Positions 19,241 through 27,264 of a DNA stretch of 64,000 bases are shown piece by piece. Position 1 is the first letter of the stretch, and each line of letters opens with the position of its first letter. Below the pieces are notes generated by a model that was not told the origin of the DNA, did no database searches, and saw only the letters and a program-made list of their open reading frames with translations. The stretch is from positions 806,001 to 870,000 of the forward strand of contig NZ_JACXWX010000001.1 of the NCBI RefSeq assembly GCF_014764505.1, written 5' to 3'. The translations under genes and the position numbers were made by a program. Source of the DNA: Phormidium tenue FACHB-886 (GTDB lineage Bacteria > Cyanobacteriota > Cyanobacteriia > Elainellales > Elainellaceae).

Positions 19241-19561
19241 TTAAGAGGCATCCTGGCGATGAATTTGAAATTCCTGCTCTAGCGTCGGGGGTTCAATCTC
19301 TTCTTCAGCTAATGTCGTGAGTTCATTAATTTTTTCCTGCAAAGAATGAACCCGCTCCTGGATGCGGGCTTTTATCCCCTCAGAGCCAGAAGCAACGCAG
19401 TCACGGCAGGCTTCTCCCCATGCTACGCCCCGCTGATCATAGATAACAGCTAATAGAAGCTGGTTGCGGCGGTTGCGGATCGGGTAGGAACGACGACCGC
19501 AGATGGTGCAGAATACGGGCGCATTACCAACGTAAATACTGTGTTCCCAAACAATTTTCAC
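19241..19561 (-). CDS. Small protein with two CxxC pairs (zinc-ribbon-like)
   Basis: A 106-residue protein starting at GTG with AAAGGTGA upstream. Two Cys pairs, 'CTICGRR' and 'CRDCVAS', are separated by about 33 residues containing 'YDQRGVAWGEA'. This looks like a zinc ribbon or treble-clef unit. The second half is a charged helix (about 60-95, 'IQERVHSLQEKINELT'), possibly a coiled coil. It looks like a cyanobacterial hypothetical; nucleic-acid or protein binding is possible but not shown. Its upstream region holds two inverted repeats (19668-19682; 19722-19762). Confidence 0.65.
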   Translation of the reverse strand: MKIVWEHSIYVGNAPVFCTICGRRSYPIRNRRNQLLLAVIYDQRGVAWGEACRDCVASGSEGIKARIQERVHSLQEKINELTTLAEEEIEPPTLEQEFQIHRQDAS

Positions 19562-20028
19562 GAGTCACCTTTCCGTTTGCTGCACGTCAAGTTAAGTTAA
19601 CTTTGTCAGCTAACTTTGCTGCACTCTAGCGCAACTTTTTAATTCATTGAGGTTATGTAAGAACAATTTCCAATTCTTGGAATTCGTAGAGCGCTCATCT
19701 ATGATGCTCTGCCCTTACATAAAACCGGACTACATCATCTACTAACTTGCGAAGTCTGGTTTCTATTCGGCTTCTACAGTAGCTTAGCGCCATCAGGAGA
19801 CATAAAAGTTAGTGCCACATAGCACAAACCTCTAAGGATTTCTTTCAAAGAAAGCAAAGTGTCGCCTAACATTATGGCAAAATAAAAAGCCCTACAACCA
19901 GTTGCAGGGCAGAGACAGTTAAACGCTACTTATCTATTAGTGTGCGATCGGCAATTGGCGTCCCTCGACAACCGTGTGACGATTTCTCCAGTGTCTGTAT
20001 CTATCCCTTAGTTCCTTCGCTTCTACCT
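19562..20028. other. Intergenic region with several inverted repeats
   Basis: A 467-bp region between divergent genes. TTCCAA-TTC-TTGGAA lies at 19668-19682. An imperfect 10-bp stem (19722-19731 with 19753-19762) follows, and a minus-strand terminator-like hairpin at 19882-19910 ends no known gene. The frame of the next gene opens at 19942, but the family start is at 20029. Confidence 0.5.
19882..19910 (-). terminator. Orphan minus-strand intrinsic terminator
   Basis: Read on the minus strand, GCCCTGCAAC pairs with GTTGTAGGGC (19889-19910, one mismatch) and is followed directly by CTTTTTATTTT. No minus-strand gene ends here; the flanking gene to the right runs on the plus strand. It may end a small RNA or an antisense transcript. 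Confidence 0.55.
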
Positions 20029-20397
20029 ATGTCTGATCTGCCTCCTTTAACGGATGATACCCTGTGGGCAATTCTGCGAGACGAGATTGATGATGCCACC
20101 GCCAATCAATTGGTTTGGCAGAGCTTGGGCTATCGCTACGACGATCGCACCCAGCAGTGGGGCTCAGCCAATGCCGATCCAGCCTGGCAAACAGACTATC
20201 CAAACCCACCTGACTTTATAGAGAGTCGACCGGCAACTGTAAAGCTAACTCGATCGATTCCCACAACCGACAAACAGCTTTTGAAGGAAGAGTTGGGCTT
20301 TGGAGGCTACAAAATTGACGAACTCGTTCCGCGCAAAACTCGCCGCGCCACACTGGTGAATTGGTTGTTGAGCTATCGGAGCCGGAAGGGAAGCTGA
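20029..20397 (+). CDS. DUF1823 family protein
   Basis: A 122-residue soluble protein of the cyanobacterial and plastid DUF1823 family. Typical elements are 'LPPLTDDTLWAILRDEIDD', 'NQLVWQSLGYRYDDRTQQW', 'PDFIESRPATVKLTRSIP' and 'KQLLKEELGFGGYKIDELVPRKTRRATLVNWL' read in parts. No biochemical function is established. The ATG at 20029 (MSDLPPLT) matches the family start. The upstream extension to 19942 would be non-homologous. Confidence 0.85.
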   Translation: MSDLPPLTDDTLWAILRDEIDDATANQLVWQSLGYRYDDRTQQWGSANADPAWQTDYPNPPDFIESRPATVKLTRSIPTTDKQLLKEELGFGGYKIDELVPRKTRRATLVNWLLSYRSRKGS

Positions 20398-20746
20398 GGG
20401 CAGAAGACAGACGCAAGATTTGGGGTGGCTAATATGGCAATTTTCAATCCCGTGAGGTACAGGTTTTCTTGAGGTACAGGTTTTCTATTGTGTGTCGCTG
20501 TGTGCCGCGCAAGGCGCTATAAAATTGCTTAGCTAATAAAACTTGCAGGTTGCCGCTATAAATTTAGCCGATTCAGATGCTTGGGAATCGGGTAGGCTTA
20601 AACGTATATCTTAAGCAGAGCGCCAACGGGTAAAATTTAACCGGCTCTGTGAATTGGCCACTATAGTTTGCGAGCGCAGACTCCTGCTGGATTTCGGCGT
20701 TTAGGCTGAAATCATAAATTCAATAGTGAACGGAAGGTAGTGAGGG
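20398..20746. other. Intergenic region with a 17-bp tandem duplication
   Basis: A 349-bp region without a gene. TGAGGTACAGGTTTTCT occurs twice in direct tandem (20453-20469, 20470-20486) without mismatch. The rest is AT-rich, with GGAAGG (20731-20736) ahead of the GTG start at 20747. Confidence 0.6.
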
Positions 20747-21013
20747 GTGGAAGTCCAGTCGGATAATTTGGAGTCGATCGTTCTAAAAATTGGTGAAGCC
20801 GTTCTTGCCACCACTGAAACTGTGGACAAGCTAGCAATACAGGTAGATACGCTGACCACACAGGTGCAGCAGCAAAACTATCAGCTTTTTGCCCTCAGCG
20901 ATTCGGTGCAGATGCTCATTGAAAACCAAGATAACGTGACGGAGCGGCTAAAGCAGCTCACTGACACGCTGCAGAGTTTGGTTACGGCAATTGTTGAATC
21001 AAGTGAGGGTTAG
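20747..21013 (+). CDS. Short coiled-coil protein
   Basis: An 88-residue acidic protein starting at GTG (GGAAGG upstream). Nearly the whole length is heptad-like ('VDKLAIQVDTLTTQVQQQ', 'SDSVQMLIENQDNVTERL', 'LTDTLQSLVTAIVE'). It has no Cys, no signal peptide and no membrane segment. It is probably an oligomerising or adaptor protein. It lies 136 bp before a HetZ-related gene on the same strand. The family was not identified. Confidence 0.6.
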   Translation: MEVQSDNLESIVLKIGEAVLATTETVDKLAIQVDTLTTQVQQQNYQLFALSDSVQMLIENQDNVTERLKQLTDTLQSLVTAIVESSEG

Positions 21014-21149
21014 CTCCCACTGTCCAACTACTAGCACACAGGCACTGAGCACATCAGTGTTCAATGCACAAGTACCGTGTAGGGTGAGCCAAATTTTTTG
21101 GAAAGAAGAGTATAACTAAAACACTTAAGCATCAAGGACTAACGATGGG

Positions 21150-22283
21150 ATGGCAGTAGTTGAGGAACTCCGGAAAGATTGGCGATCGCGCCTCCAAGAC
21201 GGCTGCCCAACTTTATCGTCTGCCGATCGAGAAAGCGTAGTGTCTTGGCTGCTAGGCGAAGATTTGCAGCGGTTTGAAGAAATACCCACTGCTCAGTTGG
21301 CAGTGGCGCAGCAGGCGATGGATTATCGCTTCCGCATTCTGCAGCAGCGCTACTTGGGTGTGCCGCCGGAGCGGGCGTACCGTCAGTTACTACAGCGCCT
21401 CAGCAGTCTATTCCTGATTCGCAGCAAAATTCGTACTTGGGTAGCACTCTCGCGCGATCGTCGTCGTAGCGTGATGGATGTGCTGCAAGAGGTGATTCAA
21501 GAGCTGATGCAGAGCGACAACTACATGCGGCAGCAGATCGCCTGGATTGCTCAATGCACTCAAGACCCACGTCTGCGAAATGCCTTGATGCTCGCCAGTA
21601 TCGAAGAATATTGCCTGCGCCCTATTCGCAACCAGCCGCTTTTGGTTTATCGCTTTGTCAACTATCTGCGGCGCTCCCAGCGGGGTGGCATGACGCAAGT
21701 ACCCACCGGCGATCTAATTCGGCTGGTATCAGAAGAAATTACGCCAGATGATGCCGACAATCCTGTAAACCTGCTGGACAGCCAGGCAATCGCCCGCTAC
21801 CAAGATGCGCAAGCTAGCGAAGAGCAGCAGATGCTCCGCAGCAAGGTGATTCAAGAATTCTCGGCTTATCTGGCAGAGCATGTGGAGCCAGTGGCAGCGG
21901 AGTGGCTGAAGCTGCACTTGCAGGGTCAGTCACAGGAGGCGATCGCTCAAGCTCTCGGTCTGCCGATTAAACAGGTGTATCGATTGCGCGAAAAAATCAA
22001 TTACCACGCCATTCGAGTGTTTGGCTTTAAGCATGAGGCAGAACTTGTAGGAACCTGGCTAGGAACCTCACTCGCAGAACACAGTTTAGGGCTCACCCCA
22101 GACCAGTGGCAAACATTTTGGAGCAGCTTGACTGGGTTTCAGCAGCAGCTGCTGGAACGGTTGAAAGGGGGGCAAAACCTAGAGGCGATCGCCAAAGACT
22201 TTAATCTAAAAATAACCCAGGTTACGGGTGAATGGAGCAAGCTTTATTTAGCGGCTCAGGAGGTGCGGAGTGGTTCTGGATGA
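21150..22283 (+). CDS. HetZ-related protein
   Basis: A 377-residue all-helical protein. The sequence resembles the HetZ-related family of filamentous cyanobacteria ('YLGVPPERAYRQL', 'KIRTWVALSRDRRRSVMDV', 'EYCLRPIRNQPLLVYRFVN', 'VYRLREKINYHAIRVF'). HetZ acts early in heterocyst differentiation and binds DNA. The related proteins also occur in species without heterocysts and their role is less clear. Around 'GQSQEAIAQALGLPIKQVYRLREK' (residues about 255-280, read in parts) is a sigma-region-4-like helix-turn-helix; a second such segment lies near 'LEAIAKDFNLKITQV'. It may regulate transcription. The ATG at 21150 gives the family N-terminus MAVVEELRK. Confidence 0.75.
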   Translation: MAVVEELRKDWRSRLQDGCPTLSSADRESVVSWLLGEDLQRFEEIPTAQLAVAQQAMDYRFRILQQRYLGVPPERAYRQLLQRLSSLFLIRSKIRTWVALSRDRRRSVMDVLQEVIQELMQSDNYMRQQIAWIAQCTQDPRLRNALMLASIEEYCLRPIRNQPLLVYRFVNYLRRSQRGGMTQVPTGDLIRLVSEEITPDDADNPVNLLDSQAIARYQDAQASEEQQMLRSKVIQEFSAYLAEHVEPVAAEWLKLHLQGQSQEAIAQALGLPIKQVYRLREKINYHAIRVFGFKHEAELVGTWLGTSLAEHSLGLTPDQWQTFWSSLTGFQQQLLERLKGGQNLEAIAKDFNLKITQVTGEWSKLYLAAQEVRSGSG

Positions 22284-22442
22284 GTTGAAAACGCCGAGGA
22301 CGAGCCGTTAACCGGAACCTAAAATTTGGGAACGCTGGATGACATTCATCCAAAGAAATTGGCGCCCCGCTCGGACGACTCTGGTAGTTCTAGAGCGGCA
22401 CCCCTACAAAACTCTCGGCTAATTAAAGTGCTTTTATCATCT

Positions 22443-23735
22443 ATGGCGTCTTCTCCAGGCGACCACAACTCATCTCAGCCCTCACAGGCAGTGCAACAGC
22501 GCATTCTCTCTCAGCTCCAGGGAGACTGGGTCGATCGGCTCAGCGTCGCGCAAATGTTTATTTTGATCGATCGGGTGCTGCCGGTTGAAGCTTGTCTCTA
22601 CTACCAAATCTTGCCGCTGTTTCTGGAGGGGAGCCTTCTGTACTTGGGAATGGTTAACCCAAGAGACCCAGCCGCCGCGGAATATGCCCGCCGCATTGTC
22701 TCATATCTCAACTACTCAGTGATGCCGCGTTCCATTTCATCTGAAGCGCTGCAAGCCACTTTAACGGCTTATCTCAGTCATGTAGGGAGCCATGTAGGGA
22801 AGCAAGCGACAGAACGGGCTTCGTTTAACCATAGCACTCCTGATGCCGTTGCCAGTGGAACATCTAGCACTGATCAAGCACCAGAAGCAAACCCTGGCGA
22901 TCGCAACACGCTAATTGTAGACAGCCCAGAAGAACTAGATTCGCCCAGCTTAGATCAGCCTAGTTTACTTAAGCCCAGCTTAAGTAAGCCCGGTTCAAGC
23001 GTTTCAAGCCGAGCAGATTTAATTATCAAAGCAAATGCGTCTTTTCTTCGTCGGAACTCGCAAAAGCCTGCGGGAATCCCTGCTTCATCCGCTCCTCGCA
23101 GCTTGCCGCCATTAGAATCACTGCCTGTGCTAACCGTGCAGGCTCATCATCCAGGCAGCCCACTGCAAACTTTGAGTGGTCTGCCTCCCCTGGAGCTGTT
23201 GCAGGAGCTTCTGGTGAGAGTTTTGGCAGATGGCATAGGACGGCTGTATTTTGAATGCCATGCAGGCTACGGGCGTGTCCTCTGGAGCCAGGATGGAGTT
23301 TTGCAATCGGTTTTGGAAGGGCTCCCTCTGGCTCAACTCCGCGGCATGATTAAAGAGCTGAAGCAAGTTGTGCATCTGCCGCCCCAACCCGTGGAACGGC
23401 TCCGACAAGCAGAAGCAGAATACCTATACGATCATCACCGTATTTTGCTGTGCTGCCGGTTTATGCCTAGCAATCACGGAGAAGAGGCGACCGTACAAGT
23501 TCTGCGAGGAGCTGCCCTCAAGTTTTATCAGCAGCAGCAGGTTTCTAAACTAGAGCGAGATGCCCTCAGCATTGCCAATCAGCTCCAAAACAAGCTCAAA
23601 GAGATTCGCAATCGCACCCATGCGGAACCAGGCTTAGTATCTGCCAAATCCGAGACGCTGCCTGCCCTTAGCCAGCTACTACAAGGGATGGAAGAGCTGT
23701 TAGATGATTTGGGCGTGCAGAAGACTGAAGAATGA
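22443..23735 (+). CDS. Protein with GspE/PilB N-terminal-like domain, no ATPase domain
   Basis: A 430-residue protein. Residues about 15-125 ('RILSQLQGDWVDRLSVAQMF', 'ACLYYQILPLFLEGSLLYLG', 'YLNYSVMPRSISSEAL') resemble the N-terminal domain of type II secretion/type IV pilus ATPases (GspE/PilB/MshEN). A Ser/Pro/Asp-rich linker follows (about 130-230). A C-terminal domain ('LPPLELLQELLVRVLADGIGRLYFE', 'GYGRVLWSQDGVLQSV') then ends in a helical tail. There is no Walker A motif, so it is not a pilus motor by itself. In other bacteria some MshEN domains bind c-di-GMP; whether this one does is unknown. The frame opens at TTG 22326; the ATG at 22443 fits better. Confidence 0.6.
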   Translation: MASSPGDHNSSQPSQAVQQRILSQLQGDWVDRLSVAQMFILIDRVLPVEACLYYQILPLFLEGSLLYLGMVNPRDPAAAEYARRIVSYLNYSVMPRSISSEALQATLTAYLSHVGSHVGKQATERASFNHSTPDAVASGTSSTDQAPEANPGDRNTLIVDSPEELDSPSLDQPSLLKPSLSKPGSSVSSRADLIIKANASFLRRNSQKPAGIPASSAPRSLPPLESLPVLTVQAHHPGSPLQTLSGLPPLELLQELLVRVLADGIGRLYFECHAGYGRVLWSQDGVLQSVLEGLPLAQLRGMIKELKQVVHLPPQPVERLRQAEAEYLYDHHRILLCCRFMPSNHGEEATVQVLRGAALKFYQQQQVSKLERDALSIANQLQNKLKEIRNRTHAEPGLVSAKSETLPALSQLLQGMEELLDDLGVQKTEE

Positions 23736-23774
23736 GGAGTGGTGTTTGAGGAGTAGTATCCGCTGTTAGGGGTG

Positions 23775-24884
23775 CTAGGGTTGACGAAGTGCCAGTGTGA
23801 CAGGCTGCCCACCTTGATTAAGCGATCGCGTTAAAGCTGCCAAAATTTGCACCAGCTCTGCCCCCAACCACCCTGACGAAATTGTAGAGGGAGAATGAGT
23901 CTGGACGCAGTTCAGAAAATGGGTGCAGACTGCCTGCAGTGGCTCAATTGGGGCGAGATCGAGCACCCGCCGGACTTGCTCGATGGGGGTATAGTGCTGT
24001 TGCTGCAGCTCCAAGCGCCCCTGTAGCAGCGTCAGCGGAGCATCACTCAACTCATCGAAAACTAATGTGCCTCGATCGCCTACGGCACACAGGCGTCGCT
24101 GCTTATCAGGATTTGACCAGCAGAGGTGGAGGGAAGCCTGGAAGCCACAGGGATAAAGCAGCTTGACCCATACTAAGTCAGACAAGCTTTGGGGCAGGCG
24201 GTCACCTGTTGTTGAGCTATCTGACCCGTTTGCCTGCAGCCAAACTTTTCCTTGAGCCTGCACCTGGATTGGCACTTGATTAAGCCAGTGATTGAAGATC
24301 GCAATGTCATGAATTGCTAGATCCCACAGGGCATCGACGTCACTTCGCACCGGGCCTAAATGGGTGCGGCTAGCATATCCATAGCGTAGCTCTCCTAGCT
24401 GCTCCTGCTGAATTACCGCTCGCCCTCGGCTAACTGCCGGATGAAAAAGATAGGTGTGATCGATCACGAGCTGACGCTGCTGAACCTCTGCCAGACAGCA
24501 GAGTTCGAGGGCAGTGAGTGGGTCTAGCGTCAGCGGTTTTTCTGCTAGCACATGCAGCTTTCTCTGAAGGGCAGCTCGAATCAGCCGATCGTGCGTTGCG
24601 GCAGGCGTTGCGACCACGATCGCCTCTAACCCAGGTACCTCTAAAGCGGTTGCCCAGTCGCTTATTAGCAGCGAATGATCTAGCTCAAATTGATGGGCAG
24701 TTCTTTCCAGGCGATCGGCATCTGGATCAACGATTGCCACCACCTCCGCTTGGGGATGCGCCAGCAGGTTTCGCAAAAGATGGTTGCCCCAGCGTCCGAC
24801 TCCCAAGAGGGCGATCTTAACAGGCTGGCAGGGGGAGATGGATTGGGAAAGGGTTTGAGGGAGGCTGTGGGACGTGAGAACCAA
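23775..24884 (-). CDS. Gfo/Idh/MocA family oxidoreductase
   Basis: A 369-residue NAD(P)-dependent sugar-type dehydrogenase. The Rossmann motif 'ALLGVGRWGNHLLRNL' sits near residue 25, followed by 'VAIVDPDADRLE', 'VATPAATHD' and the catalytic-region 'AEKPLTLDP' lysine. The C-terminal domain has 'HTYLFHPAV' and 'WDLAIHDIAIFNHW', with the His/Asp typical of the family. The start is TTG, supported by GAAGGA seven bases upstream. Substrate cannot be read from sequence; nucleotide-sugar or polyol oxidation is possible. Convergent with the preceding gene. Confidence 0.85.
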   Translation of the reverse strand: MVLTSHSLPQTLSQSISPCQPVKIALLGVGRWGNHLLRNLLAHPQAEVVAIVDPDADRLERTAHQFELDHSLLISDWATALEVPGLEAIVVATPAATHDRLIRAALQRKLHVLAEKPLTLDPLTALELCCLAEVQQRQLVIDHTYLFHPAVSRGRAVIQQEQLGELRYGYASRTHLGPVRSDVDALWDLAIHDIAIFNHWLNQVPIQVQAQGKVWLQANGSDSSTTGDRLPQSLSDLVWVKLLYPCGFQASLHLCWSNPDKQRRLCAVGDRGTLVFDELSDAPLTLLQGRLELQQQHYTPIEQVRRVLDLAPIEPLQAVCTHFLNCVQTHSPSTISSGWLGAELVQILAALTRSLNQGGQPVTLALRQP

Positions 24885-24976
24885 GGCTGTATCCTTCGGT
24901 GGCAGTTCGGCTCTAGAGTTCCCTGAAGGTTGAACGGCTATGTCGGCGAAATTGCTGAAGTTGGAGAAAGAATGGC

Positions 24977-25747
24977 TTAATCCTGGGGCTGGAGCGGCTT
25001 TTGTTCGCGTAACGCTAAGAAGGCGACTTGGGCAGCAGCTTGTTCAGCGGCTTTCTTCGATTGTCCTTTTCCTTGTCCCCAGAGCTTGTCTTGTAGCCAA
25101 ACCTCAGCGACGAATCTTTCTTGATCGCCATAAGCTTGCCCAACTTCCATGACGCGATATTCCGGCAAGGCTTTGTAGTGGGTCTGCGTCCAAGCTTGCA
25201 GTGCGCCTTTGTAGTTTTGTAAGGCGGGGTCGCGGCGGATAGTTTCTGTAAACTGCTGCAGGTGAGAATCTAACCAAATTCGAATTAGCTCAAGATTGCC
25301 AGTACTGAGGTAGAGGGCTGCCAAAATTGCTTCTTGAGCGGCTGCGAGGCGGGTTTCTCGACCCACTTTGTCGGCAAGGGCGCTGTTGCCTTGGAGCAAA
25401 TAGCGATCGACTCCGTAGGCTTCAGCAACTTGGGCGAGCAGGCGATCGCTCACCAGAATGCCCCGAATTGCTGCCATTTCGCCCTCGGTTGCCTGTGGAT
25501 AGGTGGTGAACAGAAACTCGGCTGCTGCCAGCTTCACCACAGCATCTCCGACAAACTCTAGCCGCTCATAGTTTGCGGTTGCTGATGCCGTGGGATGCGT
25601 CAACGCTAGGTCTAGCAGCTGCCAATTGACTGCCGCCTGCTGAGGGAGTCCTAGCTTTTGGATAAATTGGCGGAGTTGAACTTGCCGCCGCGATTCCACG
25701 CTATGATCCTGGCTGACCTCGTTCCATGTCCCATCGCTTTTGGTCAT
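24977..25747 (-). CDS. rnc: Ribonuclease III
   Basis: A 256-residue dsRNA endonuclease used in rRNA and mRNA processing. The catalytic signature 'YERLEFVGDAVV' is intact, with the second acidic site in 'AAAQEAILAALYLSTG'. The C-terminal dsRNA-binding domain (about 170-250) includes 'NYKGALQAWTQ' and 'GQGKGQSKKAAEQAAAQVA'. The ATG at 25745-25747 lies inside the 3' end of the coiled-coil gene, a 47-bp overlap. The frame extends further upstream without homology. Cyanobacteria often carry more than one rnc-type gene. Confidence 0.93.
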   Translation of the reverse strand: MTKSDGTWNEVSQDHSVESRRQVQLRQFIQKLGLPQQAAVNWQLLDLALTHPTASATANYERLEFVGDAVVKLAAAEFLFTTYPQATEGEMAAIRGILVSDRLLAQVAEAYGVDRYLLQGNSALADKVGRETRLAAAQEAILAALYLSTGNLELIRIWLDSHLQQFTETIRRDPALQNYKGALQAWTQTHYKALPEYRVMEVGQAYGDQERFVAEVWLQDKLWGQGKGQSKKAAEQAAAQVAFLALREQKPLQPQD

Positions 25748-26585
25748 TAATTCTCTGCTGCAATTTGTTTGTCTGCTCCAATTGTTGCTCAACCCGCTGC
25801 TGTTGGGCTGTAATCTGGTCTTTCGGTTGCTCAAGCAGGTGCTGAATAGCAAATTCAGGAAGGGCAGAGTTGCGAGTCGCCGGGTGGAGAGCTGGTTTAT
25901 TGCCTAAGAGTTGCTTCGATTGCCTGATCTGATCTGCAGACTGCTGAGTATGCTGCCGGGTTTGTTGAAAGATGACGCTCCGCTGCTGCTTGGACTCCCT
26001 GTGCCGGTTACGAAGATTGACAAAGCGAGCGGCTAGTTTGAGAGCTGTTGTTCTAAATGTTCCAGTAGAGTCGATCAGCTTGCCCGACCGCACAGTAAAT
26101 TGTTCAACAGTGCAATGAGTGCGATCGTATGACCTTTTGATATCTCCAGGTTGCAAAGTTATACGATTGTATGCTGCCGCTTCGGCTTTGCCAATTTCTT
26201 CAGGGCAGAGAGTTTCGTTGTCAATTAGCTTCAGCAATTTAACTAATGCCTCTTTTGCTTCTTCAGACAGCTCTCCTTCCTGCAGCAAAATATGAGTAAT
26301 TCCTCTGTTCTCCTTGAACGTTCGCTGTGTTGCCTCAAATATGGACTGAATTTCCTGGTTCATCAGCCCAAGCTCTTGTTGGAACATCTGTAGCTCTTGT
26401 TCTATTTCCCGCTGTTGTTGCACTCGCTTAGCCAGCTCCTGTTGAAGTGACTCAACCTGATGGCGCAACCAGCTCACTTCTGATTGAGTATTTTCTAAGT
26501 CGAATGCTAATTGCTCTTGCTTACTAGGAGTATCTGCTGAGATCAGATGCTTTTGATGCAGTTCTCCTGAGTCACCGTTGAACAT
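25701..26585 (-). CDS. Coiled-coil protein of unknown function overlapping rnc
   Basis: A 294-residue, Gln/Glu-rich, largely helical protein. A coiled coil spans about 22-90 ('LENTQSEVSWLRHQVESLQQ', 'QQREIEQELQMFQQELGLM'). The middle (about 95-205) is less regular, with 'LSEEAKEALVKLLKLIDNE'. A second Gln-rich coiled coil covers about 205-285. I see no signal peptide, membrane helix or enzyme motif, and do not recognise the family. The last 47 bp overlap the start of rnc in another frame, so expression of the two may be coupled. Codon use looks less HIP1-rich than its neighbours. Confidence 0.6.
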   Translation of the reverse strand: MFNGDSGELHQKHLISADTPSKQEQLAFDLENTQSEVSWLRHQVESLQQELAKRVQQQREIEQELQMFQQELGLMNQEIQSIFEATQRTFKENRGITHILLQEGELSEEAKEALVKLLKLIDNETLCPEEIGKAEAAAYNRITLQPGDIKRSYDRTHCTVEQFTVRSGKLIDSTGTFRTTALKLAARFVNLRNRHRESKQQRSVIFQQTRQHTQQSADQIRQSKQLLGNKPALHPATRNSALPEFAIQHLLEQPKDQITAQQQRVEQQLEQTNKLQQRINDQKRWDMERGQPGS

Positions 26586-26784
26586 AGAGTTGTCAACTTA
26601 CTAGAAAATAAAGCATGTTTTATATTATGGCAGGGCAGCTCTTCTGTCTTAATGTGACTGGCTGAATATTTACTTTACAGCTGCTACAAAGCAAGTAATT
26701 TAAGACTTCTATAGCTGTTGGGAAGTGAACTTCTACTCAACCGCAGCCCTATACAAGTTTGATTGTTGGGAAGGGCTGATCGTT

Positions 26785-27204
26785 GGGAAGAGGCGGACAT
26801 AAGCCGGGTTCTGTTCTCTAAATGGCAGTACCACTTAGAGGGTGGTTATCTATCTGGGATGTCTGTTACCAGACACCTCTAGCGGATCTCGCAGCAAGGT
26901 TGCCCTTGTTGCCCGGAGCCGGAAAAAGACCAACCGTGGCTCCTACTCCCTTGCTTCCCACCGGGGTTTACCGAGCCAACGCCTCTCGACGTTGCTGGTG
27001 CGCTCTTACCGCACCTTTGCACCCTTACCAGTGAATGGTGAGGACAGATGTCCTCGGCTACTGGCGGTATGTTTCTGTGGCACTATCCTCACGCTCGCGC
27101 GCACTGGGCGTTACCCAGCAAGTTTGGTCTTTCGGAAGCCCGGACTTTCCTCAGAAGACGATCGACACCGATCGTCGTCCGTAACCCCCTCGCCTCCTCT
27201 TCCC
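26785..27204 (-). ncRNA. rnpB: RNase P RNA
   Basis: On the minus strand the conserved 5' block GAGGAAAGTCCGGGCTTCCG is present near 27131-27152. The 3' part has the universal ACCCGGCTTATG element near 26800-26814. GGGAAGAGG at the 5' end (about 27204) pairs with CCTCTTCCC at the 3' end (about 26785) to form helix P1, giving about 420 nt, in the cyanobacterial type A size range. The RNA is the catalytic subunit of RNase P, which trims tRNA 5' ends. A -10-like TATAAA at 27212-27217 sits 7-8 bases before the predicted 5' end. Confidence 0.96.
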
Positions 27205-27211
27205 ATTCCAG

Positions 27212-27217
27212 TTTATA
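27212..27217 (-). promoter_or_regulatory. Candidate -10 element of rnpB
   Basis: TATAAA on the minus strand, 7-8 bp before the predicted RNA 5' end. No clear -35 element was found. The element lies in the 60-bp gap after the upstream protein gene. Confidence 0.45.
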
Positions 27218-27264
27218 GCGATTCCCAACCCTGTAAGGTATAACTCCGCTTTCCTGGTCTTTCC

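Noticed and set aside
26822-27243. Open frames across 26.8-27.3 kb on both strands
   Set aside because: They lie inside RNase P RNA, whose conserved elements and P1 pairing are clear.
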